Shown here: positions 46,203 to 54,850 of the stretch, one piece after another
How the letters are laid out: the number at the start of each line of letters is the position of its first letter
Position numbering within the stretch: position 1 is the first letter of the stretch
Assembly (NCBI RefSeq): GCF_003001675.1
Contig: NZ_PVYW01000016.1
Coordinates: 62,001 to 126,000 of the forward strand
DNA: 64,000 bases
Direction of reading: 5' to 3'
From: Cohnella sp. SGD-V74
GTDB taxonomy: Bacteria; Bacillota; Bacilli; Paenibacillales; Paenibacillaceae
The notes under the pieces: generated by a model
Databases searched by the model: none
Seen by the model: only the letters and a program-made list of their open reading frames with translations
Told to the model about the DNA's origin: nothing
Program-made: the position numbers and the translations under genes

Positions 46203-47339
46203 ATGATACGCAACGGAATCGACTGCATCGACAATTACGCCCATCTGTTCGCGGGGAAGAAGCTGGGGCTGATTACGTCGCCGACCGGACTGACCGCCGA
46301 GCTGGAATCGACGATCCGCGTGCTGCACGAGAAGTTCGAGCTTGCCGCCCTGTTCTCGCCCGAGCACGGCGTGCGCGGCGACCGCCAAGCGGGCGCTCTG
46401 GTCGACGACTATATAGATCCGTTTACCGGCGTTCCGGTCTACAGCCTGTACCGCGGAGATTCCAAGCGGCTTACCCCGGAGATGCTGGACGCGGTCGATA
46501 TGGTCGTATACGATATTCAGGATGTGGGCGTGCGCTATTATACGTTTATCTACACGATGCTCTACGCGATGGAGGATTGCGCCAAGGCGGGCAAGCCGTT
46601 CGTCGTGCTGGATCGGATAAACCCGCTGGACGGCGCGACGGTGGAAGGCAACGTGCTGCTGCCCGAATACCGTTCGTTCGTCGGCAACTATTCGCTGTGC
46701 GTGCGTTACGGATTGACGGCCGGCGAAGTGGCGACGATGGTCAACGCCGAGACAGGCTTGAACGCGCAATTAAGCGTCGTGCGCTGCGAGGGCTGGGAGA
46801 GGGAAATGCTGTTTCCGGAGACCGGACGCATCTGGGTTCCGCCTTCGCTCGGCGTGCCGCGCTTCGAGACGGCGCTGCTCTATTCGGGCACATGCCTGTT
46901 CGAAGGGACGAACGTGTCGGAGGGCCGCGGCACGACGTCTCCGTTCGAGATCGTCGGCGCGCCGTTCGTTCGGGCGGAGGAACTGGCGGAGGAGATGAAC
47001 CGCAAGGAGCTGCCTGGCGTTCGCTTCCGTCCCGTCTATTTCAAGCCGACGTTCTCCAAGCACGAAGGGGAGCTGTGCGCGGGCGTGCAGCTTCACGTGA
47101 CGGACTTCCGGGCGCTCCGGCCGCTGGAGACCGGGGTTCGGTTGATGTACGAGCTGAAGCGGCGGCACGAGCAGTTTGCGTTTTTGCCTCCCGTGCGGGA
47201 GAACGGCAGGCCGTTCATCGATTTGCTCGGCGGCGATCGCGCGTATCGGGAGGAGAACGACGAGGAAGCGCTGCTGGAGCGGTTCCGCGAGGAGAGCCGC
47301 GCGTTCTCCGAACGCAAGCAGGCGTATCATCTTTACTAA
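46203..47339 (+). CDS. namZ: NamZ exo-beta-N-acetylmuramidase (DUF1343, GH171)
   Basis: 378 residues. GKKLGLITSPTGL, LFSPEHGVRGDRQAGA, VYDIQDVGVRYYTFIYTM, VVLDRINPLDG and LFEGTNVSEGRGTTSPFEI are the DUF1343 blocks. Bacillus NamZ removes terminal MurNAc from peptidoglycan chains. The Bacillus protein is exported; this one shows no signal peptide, so it would act on imported fragments. RBS GGGAGGAAG. Second gene of the operon. Confidence 0.9.
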   Translation: MIRNGIDCIDNYAHLFAGKKLGLITSPTGLTAELESTIRVLHEKFELAALFSPEHGVRGDRQAGALVDDYIDPFTGVPVYSLYRGDSKRLTPEMLDAVDMVVYDIQDVGVRYYTFIYTMLYAMEDCAKAGKPFVVLDRINPLDGATVEGNVLLPEYRSFVGNYSLCVRYGLTAGEVATMVNAETGLNAQLSVVRCEGWEREMLFPETGRIWVPPSLGVPRFETALLYSGTCLFEGTNVSEGRGTTSPFEIVGAPFVRAEELAEEMNRKELPGVRFRPVYFKPTFSKHEGELCAGVQLHVTDFRALRPLETGVRLMYELKRRHEQFAFLPPVRENGRPFIDLLGGDRAYREENDEEALLERFREESRAFSERKQAYHLY

Positions 47340-47354
47340 GAGGAGTGGCAGCGA

Positions 47355-48257
47355 ATGGGATACGTGGCGGGAATGGACGGAGGCGGGACGAAAACGGCGC
47401 TGACGATCGCCGACGAACGGGGCGAAGCCGTTCATCGTTTCGTCTCCGGACCGATCAATTTCAACGGTCAGGACGAGGCGAGCATCCGCCGCAGCTTCGA
47501 GGAGATGTTCGCCGAGATCGGGCGTGTATGCGGCGGGCTGGCGAACTGCGCGCGAATCTGCATCGGCGCGGCCGGCGTCAGCAATCCGACGGTCGTCTCG
47601 CGGATGACGGAGCTCGTTCGGTCGTGCGGCTACGAAGGCGGGCTGATTATCGCGGGCGACCATGAGACCGCGCTGCGCGGCGCGCACGAGAGCCCGCACG
47701 GCATGATCCTGATCGCGGGCACCGGCTCGATCTGCTTCGGCCGGAACGAAGCGGGAGCGGAGCATCGCGCAGGAGGCTGCGGCTACCTGATCGACGACGA
47801 AGGGAGCGGCTACAGCATCGGTCGCGAGCTCCTCTCCGCCGTCGTCCGCGCCAATGACGGCCGCCTGCCGCCCACGTCAATCACCTCCTTGGTGTACGAG
47901 CGGCTCGGTATCGATTCGGTTCGGCAGGTGATCGGCTTCGCGCACGACAAGACGACGAACAAGAAGGACATCGCCGCTCTGGCCCCGCTGCTGTCGGAGG
48001 CTTGCGCGATCGGAGACGCGGCGGCGATGGCGATCGTTCGTAAGAGCGCCGCAGCTTTGCGCGAGCTGGTCGCTCCCGTGGCGGAGAGGCTGTCCCTGCA
48101 AGGCGGAAATCTGGCTTTGGCCGGCAGCGTGCTGCTGCGCAACGACGAAGTGCGAGCCGAACTGCTCGGCCTGCTGAATCGGGACTTCCCCGACATGATC
48201 GTCTATCCCGCGAAGAAGGAAGCTTCCTGGGGAGCCGTGCTGATGGCCATGTCGTAG
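47355..48257 (+). CDS. BadF/BcrA-type sugar kinase (MurK/NagK-like)
   Basis: 300 residues. GMDGGGTKTALTIADERGEA is the phosphate-1 loop, IAGDHETALRGAHE and MILIAGTGSICFGRN follow, and DDEGSGYSIGREL is typical of N-acetylglucosamine/MurNAc kinases. In Clostridium, MurK phosphorylates both MurNAc and GlcNAc from recycled wall. Placement behind NamZ, which releases free MurNAc, fits. A MurQ etherase gene is not in the window. Confidence 0.87.
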   Translation: MGYVAGMDGGGTKTALTIADERGEAVHRFVSGPINFNGQDEASIRRSFEEMFAEIGRVCGGLANCARICIGAAGVSNPTVVSRMTELVRSCGYEGGLIIAGDHETALRGAHESPHGMILIAGTGSICFGRNEAGAEHRAGGCGYLIDDEGSGYSIGRELLSAVVRANDGRLPPTSITSLVYERLGIDSVRQVIGFAHDKTTNKKDIAALAPLLSEACAIGDAAAMAIVRKSAAALRELVAPVAERLSLQGGNLALAGSVLLRNDEVRAELLGLLNRDFPDMIVYPAKKEASWGAVLMAMS

Positions 48258-48298
48258 ACGGCGGAATCGGATCCAATCTTTTATACGCAACTTAACAG

Positions 48299-48343
48299 GA
48301 CTGCTCTTTCATTATTCCGATAATGCAAGAAGCGGTCTTTTTC
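48299..48343 (+). terminator. rho-independent terminator
   Basis: GACTGCT-CTT-CATTAT pairs with ATAATG-AAG-AGCGGTC and is followed by TTTTT. The remaining bases to 48536 are AT-rich leader with a small ACGCAA-TT-TTGCGT hairpin. Confidence 0.85.
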
Positions 48344-48536
48344 TGTAATTTTTTTCTGAATCACCTCCGACAAAAACGCAATTTTGCGTCTTGAGGACGC
48401 CAAAGCCGTTTTTGCTTGATTGGGAAATTTGGTATACATTAAAAAAATAAGTTGGATTCGGCCTGAAAATGTTCAAATGTATGCGGCTTCCGGCATCTCT
48501 TTCTTCGAGGGGCGGCAGGAACAGGGGAGAATCGGG

Positions 48537-50342
48537 ATGAGAGACGGGAACGGGCTTGATCCGGACGTTGCAAACAACGCGGAGGAGGCGAAGGAAAGCG
48601 CGGACCTCGGAACGGAGCTGGCTGAACGGGCGCGGGCAGGAGATACGGAGGCGTTCGGGGAGTTGATCGAGCGGCATCGGGGCCGGGCCAAAGGCTGGGC
48701 CGAGCGAATGACCGGAGATCCGCACCTTGCCGACGATATCGTGCAGGACGCGTTGATCCGCGCCTTTATGCACATCGGATCGCTGCAAGAGGCGAATCGC
48801 TTCCTGCCTTGGCTGCACCGGATCGTCCGGAACCAGGCGAACATGCGTTTAAGGCGCGGCGGACCGCATCGCAGAGAGAAGCCCTTCGCCTCGTTCGAAG
48901 CGAGGGAGCGAGACGGAGGAAGCGTCGATTGGGACAACCTGGACAGCATTCTGGATCATCTGACGAGTTCGGCCGGCCAAGCCGCGATGAAGGAAGACGA
49001 TCCTGCCGAGCATCTTATGCGCAAGGAGATGTACGAGACGATCCATTCGGTGCTGCACTGCTTGACGAAGAAGGAGAGGGCGATTTTTGAAGCCTACTTC
49101 TTTAAGCAGTTGAGTCCGGATGAGATCGCGGCGATGTACGGCATGACGACCGGTTCCATCTATACGTACATCCACCGTTCGCGGCAGAAGCTTCGGCAAG
49201 AACAAATTCGGGTTTCCCTTGGTCTGCTTCCCGAGAAGGGAGGGGCCGTATTGGCCAGGCATAAGATGCTGGAGCTTGCGGAATGGCCCGCGCACGCCTC
49301 CGTGCCGACGACCATGGTAGACCGGCTGGGGCATATGCTGGCGACAATGGGAGATTCGCGCGACATGGCGGAGCTGATGGGCCTGTCGGGTTTTGCTTTT
49401 CGGATGCAAATTTCCGAGAAAACGACTTTCGCGGACGGAATTTACATGTTCGATTGGCGGGAGACGCTGATTTCTTTCGCGCGGGACCTCGGGTACGAGG
49501 CCGCGCTCGTCTGCGGCCAGCTGTCCGATTTTCCTGTGCCGCTGCTCGGAGCCGTCGAGAAGTTTCCCGTCGTCCTGCCGATCGAAGAGGCGGTTCTGCC
49601 TTTTATCCGTCAAACGATCGACAGCGGAAGACCGGTTCTGTATTTCGACACGTCGGCCGCCAGACCGTTCGTTCATGAATGGTCGCTGATCTTCGGCTAC
49701 GACGACGAACGCCGGGTCGTGCATCTGACCGATGTCATGTGCCCGGAAGGAAAAACGCTGAGCTACGAGGACGTTGCCGACAATCCGATTCGCTTCCTGG
49801 CCGCCTTGACTCGTCAAGCGGACCGCGATCAGACGGCGTTCCTCCCTGGCCCGCGCGACACTCGCCGGAGGCGTCTGGCAGAGAAGTCCGTCCGGTTTGC
49901 GGTGTCGTTCGCCAAGAACCGCTCGGCCTACCGCCCCATGACGTCTTATCTTTCCTACGCGACGGGGCTGGCCGCTTACGATACGTGGATCGGGCATCTG
50001 AGACGCGGTCCGGGCTCTCCTCCGAACCGGTACGGAATGGGCCATCTCGCTCACGCGTATTCCCGGACGAAAAGCTGCGCCGCCGCGTACTTGCGAACAG
50101 TCCCGTTTGAAGGGGAAGCGATGAGATTCGCCTTACTCGCTTCCGAAGCGTATGAACAGGCTGCCGAAGCATTGCGCGAGCTCGAAGAGCTGGTGCCGTT
50201 CATCAAGACGGCGGAGCTGATGCAAGCGGACCTGTGCGAACGATGCGCCGGATTGCTGGAGCAAGCGAGAACCTTCGAGGCTTCCGCGATCGGTTATTTG
50301 GAGAAAACAATCACTTATTTGGAGAAAGGAACATCCCAATGA
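48537..50342 (+). CDS. ECF sigma factor with long BtrH-like C-terminal domain
   Basis: 601 residues. Residues 25-230 form an ECF sigma: region 2 (AFGELIERHRGRAKGWAERM, DDIVQDALIRAFMHIGSL) and region 4 (LTKKERAIFEAYFFKQLSPD, IAAMYGMTTGSIYTYIHRS). The other ~370 residues are not sigma: AELMGLSGFAFRMQI, GRPVLYFDTSAARPF, EWSLIFGYDDERRVVHLTD and a helical tail, resembling the papain-like BtrH-N/DUF4872 type, with no membrane segment. This would be a built-in cytosolic sensor or enzyme domain. Start ATG 48537 after AGGGGAGA; the frame is open from 48420. Its stop overlaps the next ATG. Confidence 0.82.
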   Translation: MRDGNGLDPDVANNAEEAKESADLGTELAERARAGDTEAFGELIERHRGRAKGWAERMTGDPHLADDIVQDALIRAFMHIGSLQEANRFLPWLHRIVRNQANMRLRRGGPHRREKPFASFEARERDGGSVDWDNLDSILDHLTSSAGQAAMKEDDPAEHLMRKEMYETIHSVLHCLTKKERAIFEAYFFKQLSPDEIAAMYGMTTGSIYTYIHRSRQKLRQEQIRVSLGLLPEKGGAVLARHKMLELAEWPAHASVPTTMVDRLGHMLATMGDSRDMAELMGLSGFAFRMQISEKTTFADGIYMFDWRETLISFARDLGYEAALVCGQLSDFPVPLLGAVEKFPVVLPIEEAVLPFIRQTIDSGRPVLYFDTSAARPFVHEWSLIFGYDDERRVVHLTDVMCPEGKTLSYEDVADNPIRFLAALTRQADRDQTAFLPGPRDTRRRRLAEKSVRFAVSFAKNRSAYRPMTSYLSYATGLAAYDTWIGHLRRGPGSPPNRYGMGHLAHAYSRTKSCAAAYLRTVPFEGEAMRFALLASEAYEQAAEALRELEELVPFIKTAELMQADLCERCAGLLEQARTFEASAIGYLEKTITYLEKGTSQ

Positions 50343-51478
50343 GCAACGCTAAAAGCCTCAAAATGATGACCGAGTTTCAACATTTGGATAACCTGCTGGA
50401 CGCCAAAGCTTCTTTCGAGAAGATGCATCCCGGCGTCGTCATTACGATCGAGCAGGCCGCCGATCACGCTGAATCGCACAGGGCTCTCCAATCCGACGAA
50501 GCGCCGGACATCGTCGAATCCGGGGGCTGGTCAATTTTTAACCGGAAAGGGTTGTTCGTCGATCTGCTGCCTCACGTGGAGGAGACTCCCGGGCTGAAGG
50601 AAGATTTAAACCCCGGCGTTATGAGGGTGGCGAGCAAAGACGGAGCGCTGACGGGGCTGCCGGTGGACGTCGCGCTTCCTCTGATTCTCTACAAAAGGGA
50701 GTTGTTCGACAAGGCCGGTATTCCGTACCCGCAGGAGGGCTGGACATGGGAAGAAATGATGGAGACGGCGAAGAAGCTGACGCAGCGCAACGAACAGGGG
50801 GTGGCGACCCAGTTCGGATTCGGCTTCGGAGTCGACGTCGAGGAGATCGAGCCGTTTGTTATGCGCAACGGCGGACGCTATGTCTCGCCGGATGGGACAA
50901 CAGCCAGAGGTTATGCGGATCAGCTCCCTGTCATCGAAGCGTACCGAATGCTGATCGACGCCTACCGCGTGCACCGGGTCATTCGCCGGCCCGGCGAGCC
51001 GTCCGAGGCGGGAGAGCTGCACGAAGGCTTCGCCCTCATCTTCGGCTTTGCCTGGTTTGCAGGAGCGGTCGTGCGTTACGGATTGGAGGATAAGTACGGT
51101 GTCGTCGGATTGCCTCGGATGCCGGGCGGGGAGAACGCCAACATGATCTATATGGGAGCCGCGGGAATCAGCGCCAAGTCTCCGAATCGCGAGCTGGCAT
51201 GGGCGTTTTTGCGCCACTACGTGCTGGAGCGTCCCGAGGCGTTCCGGCATGCGAATACGCTGCCGATCACGAAGTCGCTTGCCGAGCGGAGCGGATATAC
51301 GGACAATCCGGTGTGGCGGAGATTTATCGAGGAGATGGACGTCGTGCAACCGAGCGGCTTCTATCTCAGCGAGAGATGGAATTCCTCCAGACAGCTCATC
51401 AACGAGGAAATCATCCGTATGATCAACGAAGGAGCGGACGTCGCCCAGACGATCAGAGGGTGGACGCGCTTCGGGTAA
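50339..51478 (+). CDS. cytosolic solute-binding-fold protein coupled to the sigma factor
   Basis: 379 residues with family 1 extracellular solute-binding blocks: LDAKASFEKMHPGVVITIEQ, TGLPVDVALPLILYKRELFD, WTWEEMMETAKKLTQRNEQG, MGAAGISAKSPNRELAWAFL. It lacks the hydrophobic signal and lipobox Cys of exported relatives; the chain starts MSNAKSLKMMTEFQHL. ATG 50339 overlaps the sigma stop (ATGA), with AAAGGA upstream. No permease genes are near. I infer a cytosolic ligand sensor that modulates the sigma protein. Confidence 0.8.
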   Translation: MSNAKSLKMMTEFQHLDNLLDAKASFEKMHPGVVITIEQAADHAESHRALQSDEAPDIVESGGWSIFNRKGLFVDLLPHVEETPGLKEDLNPGVMRVASKDGALTGLPVDVALPLILYKRELFDKAGIPYPQEGWTWEEMMETAKKLTQRNEQGVATQFGFGFGVDVEEIEPFVMRNGGRYVSPDGTTARGYADQLPVIEAYRMLIDAYRVHRVIRRPGEPSEAGELHEGFALIFGFAWFAGAVVRYGLEDKYGVVGLPRMPGGENANMIYMGAAGISAKSPNRELAWAFLRHYVLERPEAFRHANTLPITKSLAERSGYTDNPVWRRFIEEMDVVQPSGFYLSERWNSSRQLINEEIIRMINEGADVAQTIRGWTRFG

Positions 51479-51485
51479 AATAAGA

Positions 51486-51528
51486 CGCCCCGGCTCCGCG
51501 CGGCTTGCCGCTTGCGGAACCGGGGCGA
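51486..51528. terminator. terminator hairpin between convergent genes
   Basis: CGCCCCGG-TTCCGC-type stem: CGCCCCGG (51486-51493) pairs with CCGGGGCG, with inner GCGGC/GCCGC-like pairing. Short T-tract only. Confidence 0.6.
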
Positions 51529-51534
51529 TTTCGT

Positions 51535-52098
51535 TCAGTCGGCGGGCGGCTCGATCATTTCGTGATTGGTGATGAGAAGCTTGTAGATGATTCCGTCTTC
51601 ATCGATATAGCATTCGATCCAGTAGTAAGGCGTGCCTTCGGCTTCAAGCAGTTGTCCGATGACCTTGTTGTCTTCGACGAGCAATTTGAACGTATGGATG
51701 AAATCGAACGGGCCTTTACCGGGCGAGCCTTCGAACGCGTAAGCTTGCTTGGCTTGCTCCAAGCTTTTTCCGACGGTCAGTTCGCCGATCTTCGTCGCGT
51801 ATCCCGATTCCGCGCTTTCCAGCACGAGCCAGATCGCTTTTCCTTCCCTGAAGCCGACGGTCAGCCCGTTGCCGTAGTTATATAGCGCAAGATCAGTAAG
51901 GCTCTCGTCATCCTTGGTTTCGGGTTCGCCCAGAATGTCCGTGATCTCCTCTTCCTTCATGCCTAAAGCGATCGTCTTGTTGGTCTGTTTGTTCGTTAGC
52001 GCGGCGTAATCCTGGGAGACGGGCTCAGGGGCTGAGCATCCGGCCATGAAAAATATAGGGACGATCATTAAAGCCAGCTTTAACTTTTCGAACAGCAT
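51535..52098 (-). CDS. hypothetical lipoprotein
   Basis: 187 residues with a lipoprotein signal (LALMIVPIFFMAGC). The mature part has ALGMKEEEITDILGEPETK, ALYNYGNGLTVGFREGKAIW and GKSLEQAKQAYAF, similar to the SmpA/BLIP-like beta-alpha repeats that recur in surface proteins. ATG 52098 follows GGAGAT; the frame extends further upstream without a site. Function unknown. No clear operon partner. Confidence 0.75.
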   Translation of the reverse strand: MLFEKLKLALMIVPIFFMAGCSAPEPVSQDYAALTNKQTNKTIALGMKEEEITDILGEPETKDDESLTDLALYNYGNGLTVGFREGKAIWLVLESAESGYATKIGELTVGKSLEQAKQAYAFEGSPGKGPFDFIHTFKLLVEDNKVIGQLLEAEGTPYYWIECYIDEDGIIYKLLITNHEMIEPPAD

Positions 52099-52150
52099 GG
52101 ACGATCTCCAATCCGCATGGAGTATTGTGAAGACCAACAAAGATTGATCT

Positions 52151-52876
52151 TCAACCTTCCTTATTCGCCAAAGCCCCTCGAAGTACCTGTTCGACTTTGC
52201 TCAGGTGCTCCGAGACGAGTTCGGTCGCGCGCTGCTTGTCGCGGTTTTCGATCGCTTCGAAGATTTGGCGATGCTCGTCCAGCAATCTCGAGGCGGTCGC
52301 TTTCTCGCGATAAAACCACAGCTCACGCGTCTGGCGGATCGATCCGGCGAAGCGGTCGGACAGCGATTCCATCAGCTGCACGAACAGCGAGTTGCCCGAT
52401 GCCTCCGCGATCGCCATGTGAAAGTCCGCGTCGGCGCGCTCCCCTTCAGACGTGTCGTTGCGTTCGAGACACGATTCCATCGTCTCGATCAGCTTGCGAA
52501 GCTTGGCTATGTCCTCGGGCGTCCGTCTCTCTGCCGCGAGCGATACAGCCCCGATCTCCAGCGTTCGGCGCACCTCAAGCAGCTCGATCAGAGAGGCCGC
52601 TCCCTGAAACAGCCGCTCCGTTCCGCTTTTCGCTTCGTTCGGAAGCTCCTCCTTGACGAAAGTGCCGCCACCGTGCCGTACGTCCAGCCAGCCCATCGCC
52701 TTAAGCGCGCTGGCCGCTTCCCGTACTGTGGACCGGCCGACGCCGTACGCCTCCGCCAGCTCGACAACCGAGGGAAGGCGATGTCCCGGTTGCCACTCCC
52801 CCTCGCGAATGCGGCGCAGGATGTCCTCTGCCACCAGTTCATGCCCCTTGGGCGTTTCTATTTTCATCTGCCGCAT
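52151..52876 (-). CDS. FadR/GntR-family regulator (LutR/GlcC-type)
   Basis: 241 residues. N-terminal winged helix (ILRRIREGEWQPGHRLPSVV, AYGVGRSTVREAASALKAMG, GGGTFVKEE) and a C-terminal FCD domain (LIELLEVRRTLEIGAVSLAA, DADFHMAIAEASGNSLFVQL, EHRQIFEAIENRD). GGGAGGTT precedes ATG 52876; the frame stays open through the upstream repeats to 53308 but those codons are repeat-derived. It diverges from the glycolate/lactate oxidase genes and should repress them, with a hydroxy acid as inducer. Confidence 0.9.
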   Translation of the reverse strand: MRQMKIETPKGHELVAEDILRRIREGEWQPGHRLPSVVELAEAYGVGRSTVREAASALKAMGWLDVRHGGGTFVKEELPNEAKSGTERLFQGAASLIELLEVRRTLEIGAVSLAAERRTPEDIAKLRKLIETMESCLERNDTSEGERADADFHMAIAEASGNSLFVQLMESLSDRFAGSIRQTRELWFYREKATASRLLDEHRQIFEAIENRDKQRATELVSEHLSKVEQVLRGALANKEG

Positions 52877-52931
52877 ACCCGAACCTCCCGATCCGTCTCT
52901 ATATGAACTACAGCCGGCTTTTTGGCGCTCC

Positions 52932-53302
52932 GAGGCACTTTCTGTGCCTTGAGGCTTCGCGCCACCGCCGGGCCGGTCTGCCCCGAGGCACTTTATGTGC
53001 CTTGAGGCTTCGCGCCACCGCTGGGCCGGTCGGTCTCGAGGCACTTTATGTGCCTTGAGGCTTCGCGCGTCCGCTCGGCCGGTCTGCCTCGAGGCACTTT
53101 CTGTGCCTTGAGGCAGCGCGCGTCTGCTGGGCCGATCCGCCCCGAGGCACTTTCTGTGCCTTGAGGCTTCGCGCCACCGCTGGGCCGGTCCGCCCCGAGG
53201 CACTTTATGTGCCTTGAGGCTGCGCGCGTCCGCCCGGCCGGTCTGCCCCGAGGCACTTTCTGTGCCTTGAGGCTTCGCGCCATCTCCCAGCCCGTCCCGT
53301 CC
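52932..53302. repeat. seven tandem 53-bp repeats
   Basis: GAGGCACTTT(C/A)TGTGCCTTG begins at 52932, 52985, 53038, 53091, 53144, 53197 and 53250, an exact 53-bp period. Each unit holds a hairpin AGGCAC-TTT(C/A)T-GTGCCT and a more variable GC-rich half. It fills most of the gap between the regulator gene and its divergent target. The units are not CRISPR-like because the variable halves are similar to one another. Confidence 0.9.
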
Positions 53303-53340
53303 GCCCAACCAATCTGCCGCACCAAAGCCATCATCGCAAC

Positions 53341-53377
53341 GTATTGTCTATACAATACTACAAAATTGAAATATAAT
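53341..53377 (+). promoter_or_regulatory. promoter of glcD-glcF with palindrome over the -35
   Basis: TATACA (53349-53354), 17 bp, TATAAT (53372-53377). The palindrome GTATTGT-CTAT-ACAATAC at 53341-53358 covers the -35 box; TTGT...ACAA half-sites fit FadR-family regulators. Confidence 0.6.
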
Positions 53378-53386
53378 GAACACAAA

Positions 53387-53399
53387 GTCATCAGATGAC
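53387..53399. promoter_or_regulatory. LutR-like operator
   Basis: GTCATC-A-GATGAC is a perfect palindrome and contains TCATC-N-GATGA, the inverted repeat I recall being reported for Bacillus LutR, a lactate-responsive FadR-type regulator. It lies ten bases after the -10 box, at the expected transcription start. Confidence 0.62.
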
Positions 53400-53434
53400 C
53401 TGACTAATCTTATCGTTCCAAGGGGGATTCCCGA

Positions 53435-54850
53435 ATGTTGGATGCCGCTATAACCCAACGTCTGAGGCAGATCGTAGGGGACCGCAATTTCAAAGACGAC
53501 CGGCAGTCGCTCGTCGCCCATTCCTATGACGGTACGCCGATGCTGCAAAGCTTGCCCGACGGCGTTATTTATCCCGAGAGCACGGAGCAGGTTTCCGAGA
53601 TTATGAAAGTGCTGGCCGAGCACCGTATTCCCGTCGTCTCCCGGGGTTCCGGCTCGAACCTGTGCGGAGGCACCGTTCCCGTGCAAGGCGGCATCGTCAT
53701 GGTGATGCACCGGATGAACCGGATCGTGGAAGTCGATATGGAAAATTTGACGGCGACGGTGCAGACGGGCATTATTACGGCGGAATTCACCGCGCATATC
53801 GAATCGCTCGGCCTGTTCTATCCGCCCGATCCGAGCAGCATGAAAATTTCGACGATCGGCGGCAATATCGCCGAATGCTCGGGAGGACTGCGCGGGCTGA
53901 AGTACGGAACGACCAAGGACTATGTCATCGGACTGGAAGCGGTGCTGGCGAGCGGCGAGATTGTCCGCACCGGAGGCAAACTGATGAAGGACGTCGCCGG
54001 CTACGACTTGACGAAGCTGCTCGTCGGTTCCGAAGGCACGCTGGCGATCATTACGGAAGCGACGCTGAAGCTCGTGCCGCCGCCGAAGAGCAAGAAGACG
54101 ATGCTGGCGATGTACAAGGATCTGTACGGAGCGGCGAGGACGGTGTCCCGGATCATCGAGGCGAAGATCATTCCCGCGACGCTGGAGTTTATGGACAACC
54201 CGACGATCCGCGTCGTTGACGACTTCGCCAATCTGGGGCTGCCGAGGGATATGGAAGCGATCTTGCTGATCGAGCAGGACGGAGATCCGGAGGCGGTGGA
54301 ACGCGACATCGAGCGGATTCGGGCAATTTGCGAGGCTGAGCAAGCCGACCGGATCGATGTGGCGGAAAACCGGGAGCAGGCGGAGAAGCTGCTGACGGCG
54401 CGCCGCAGCGCCTTTACCGCGCTCGCCCGGCTGCGCCCGACGACGATTCTGGAGGATGCGACCGTTCCGCGCTCGCGGATCGCCGACATGGTGCTGCGCA
54501 TCAACGAGATCGCGCGCAAATACGACGTCTCGATCGCGACGTTCGGCCATGCCGGAGACGGCAATCTTCATCCTACAGCGACGACGGACGCGCGAGATCT
54601 TGAAGAGGTGCACCGCGTGGAGCAGGCGTTCGAGGAAATTTTCGAGGCGGCGATCGAGCTCGGAGGCACGATTACGGGAGAGCATGGCGTCGGGCTGGTC
54701 AAGGCGCCGTTCCTGGAGTGGAAGGTCGGCAGCGCCGGAATCGGGCTGATGAAGGGGATCAAGCAAGCGTTCGATCCGAACAACCTGCTGAACCCGGGCA
54801 AGATTTTCGCCAAAGAAACGAGAAAAAGGGTGGTCATCAACCGTGGCTAA
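53435..54850 (+). CDS. glcD: GlcD-type FAD-linked glycolate/lactate oxidase subunit
   Basis: 471 residues. The FAD-binding type 4 domain has RGSGSNLCGGTVPVQGGIVM, YPPDPSSMKISTIGGNIAEC and GGKLMKDVAGYDLTKLLVGS; the C-terminal oxidase domain has ATFGHAGDGNLHPTAT and TGEHGVGLVKAPFLEW. It oxidises glycolate or D-lactate and passes electrons to the GlcF-like Fe-S protein. RBS AGGGGG. The GlcE subunit of the E. coli enzyme is not present, as in many Bacillota. Confidence 0.93.
   Translation: MLDAAITQRLRQIVGDRNFKDDRQSLVAHSYDGTPMLQSLPDGVIYPESTEQVSEIMKVLAEHRIPVVSRGSGSNLCGGTVPVQGGIVMVMHRMNRIVEVDMENLTATVQTGIITAEFTAHIESLGLFYPPDPSSMKISTIGGNIAECSGGLRGLKYGTTKDYVIGLEAVLASGEIVRTGGKLMKDVAGYDLTKLLVGSEGTLAIITEATLKLVPPPKSKKTMLAMYKDLYGAARTVSRIIEAKIIPATLEFMDNPTIRVVDDFANLGLPRDMEAILLIEQDGDPEAVERDIERIRAICEAEQADRIDVAENREQAEKLLTARRSAFTALARLRPTTILEDATVPRSRIADMVLRINEIARKYDVSIATFGHAGDGNLHPTATTDARDLEEVHRVEQAFEEIFEAAIELGGTITGEHGVGLVKAPFLEWKVGSAGIGLMKGIKQAFDPNNLLNPGKIFAKETRKRVVINRG

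Noticed and set aside
52932..53302. Possible CRISPR array
   Set aside because: The segments between the palindromes are similar to each other rather than unique, the period is uniform and there are no cas genes.
52877..53308. N-terminal extension of the FadR-type regulator through the repeats
   Set aside because: Residues come from the repeat in changing frames; a strong ribosome site lies right before ATG 52876.
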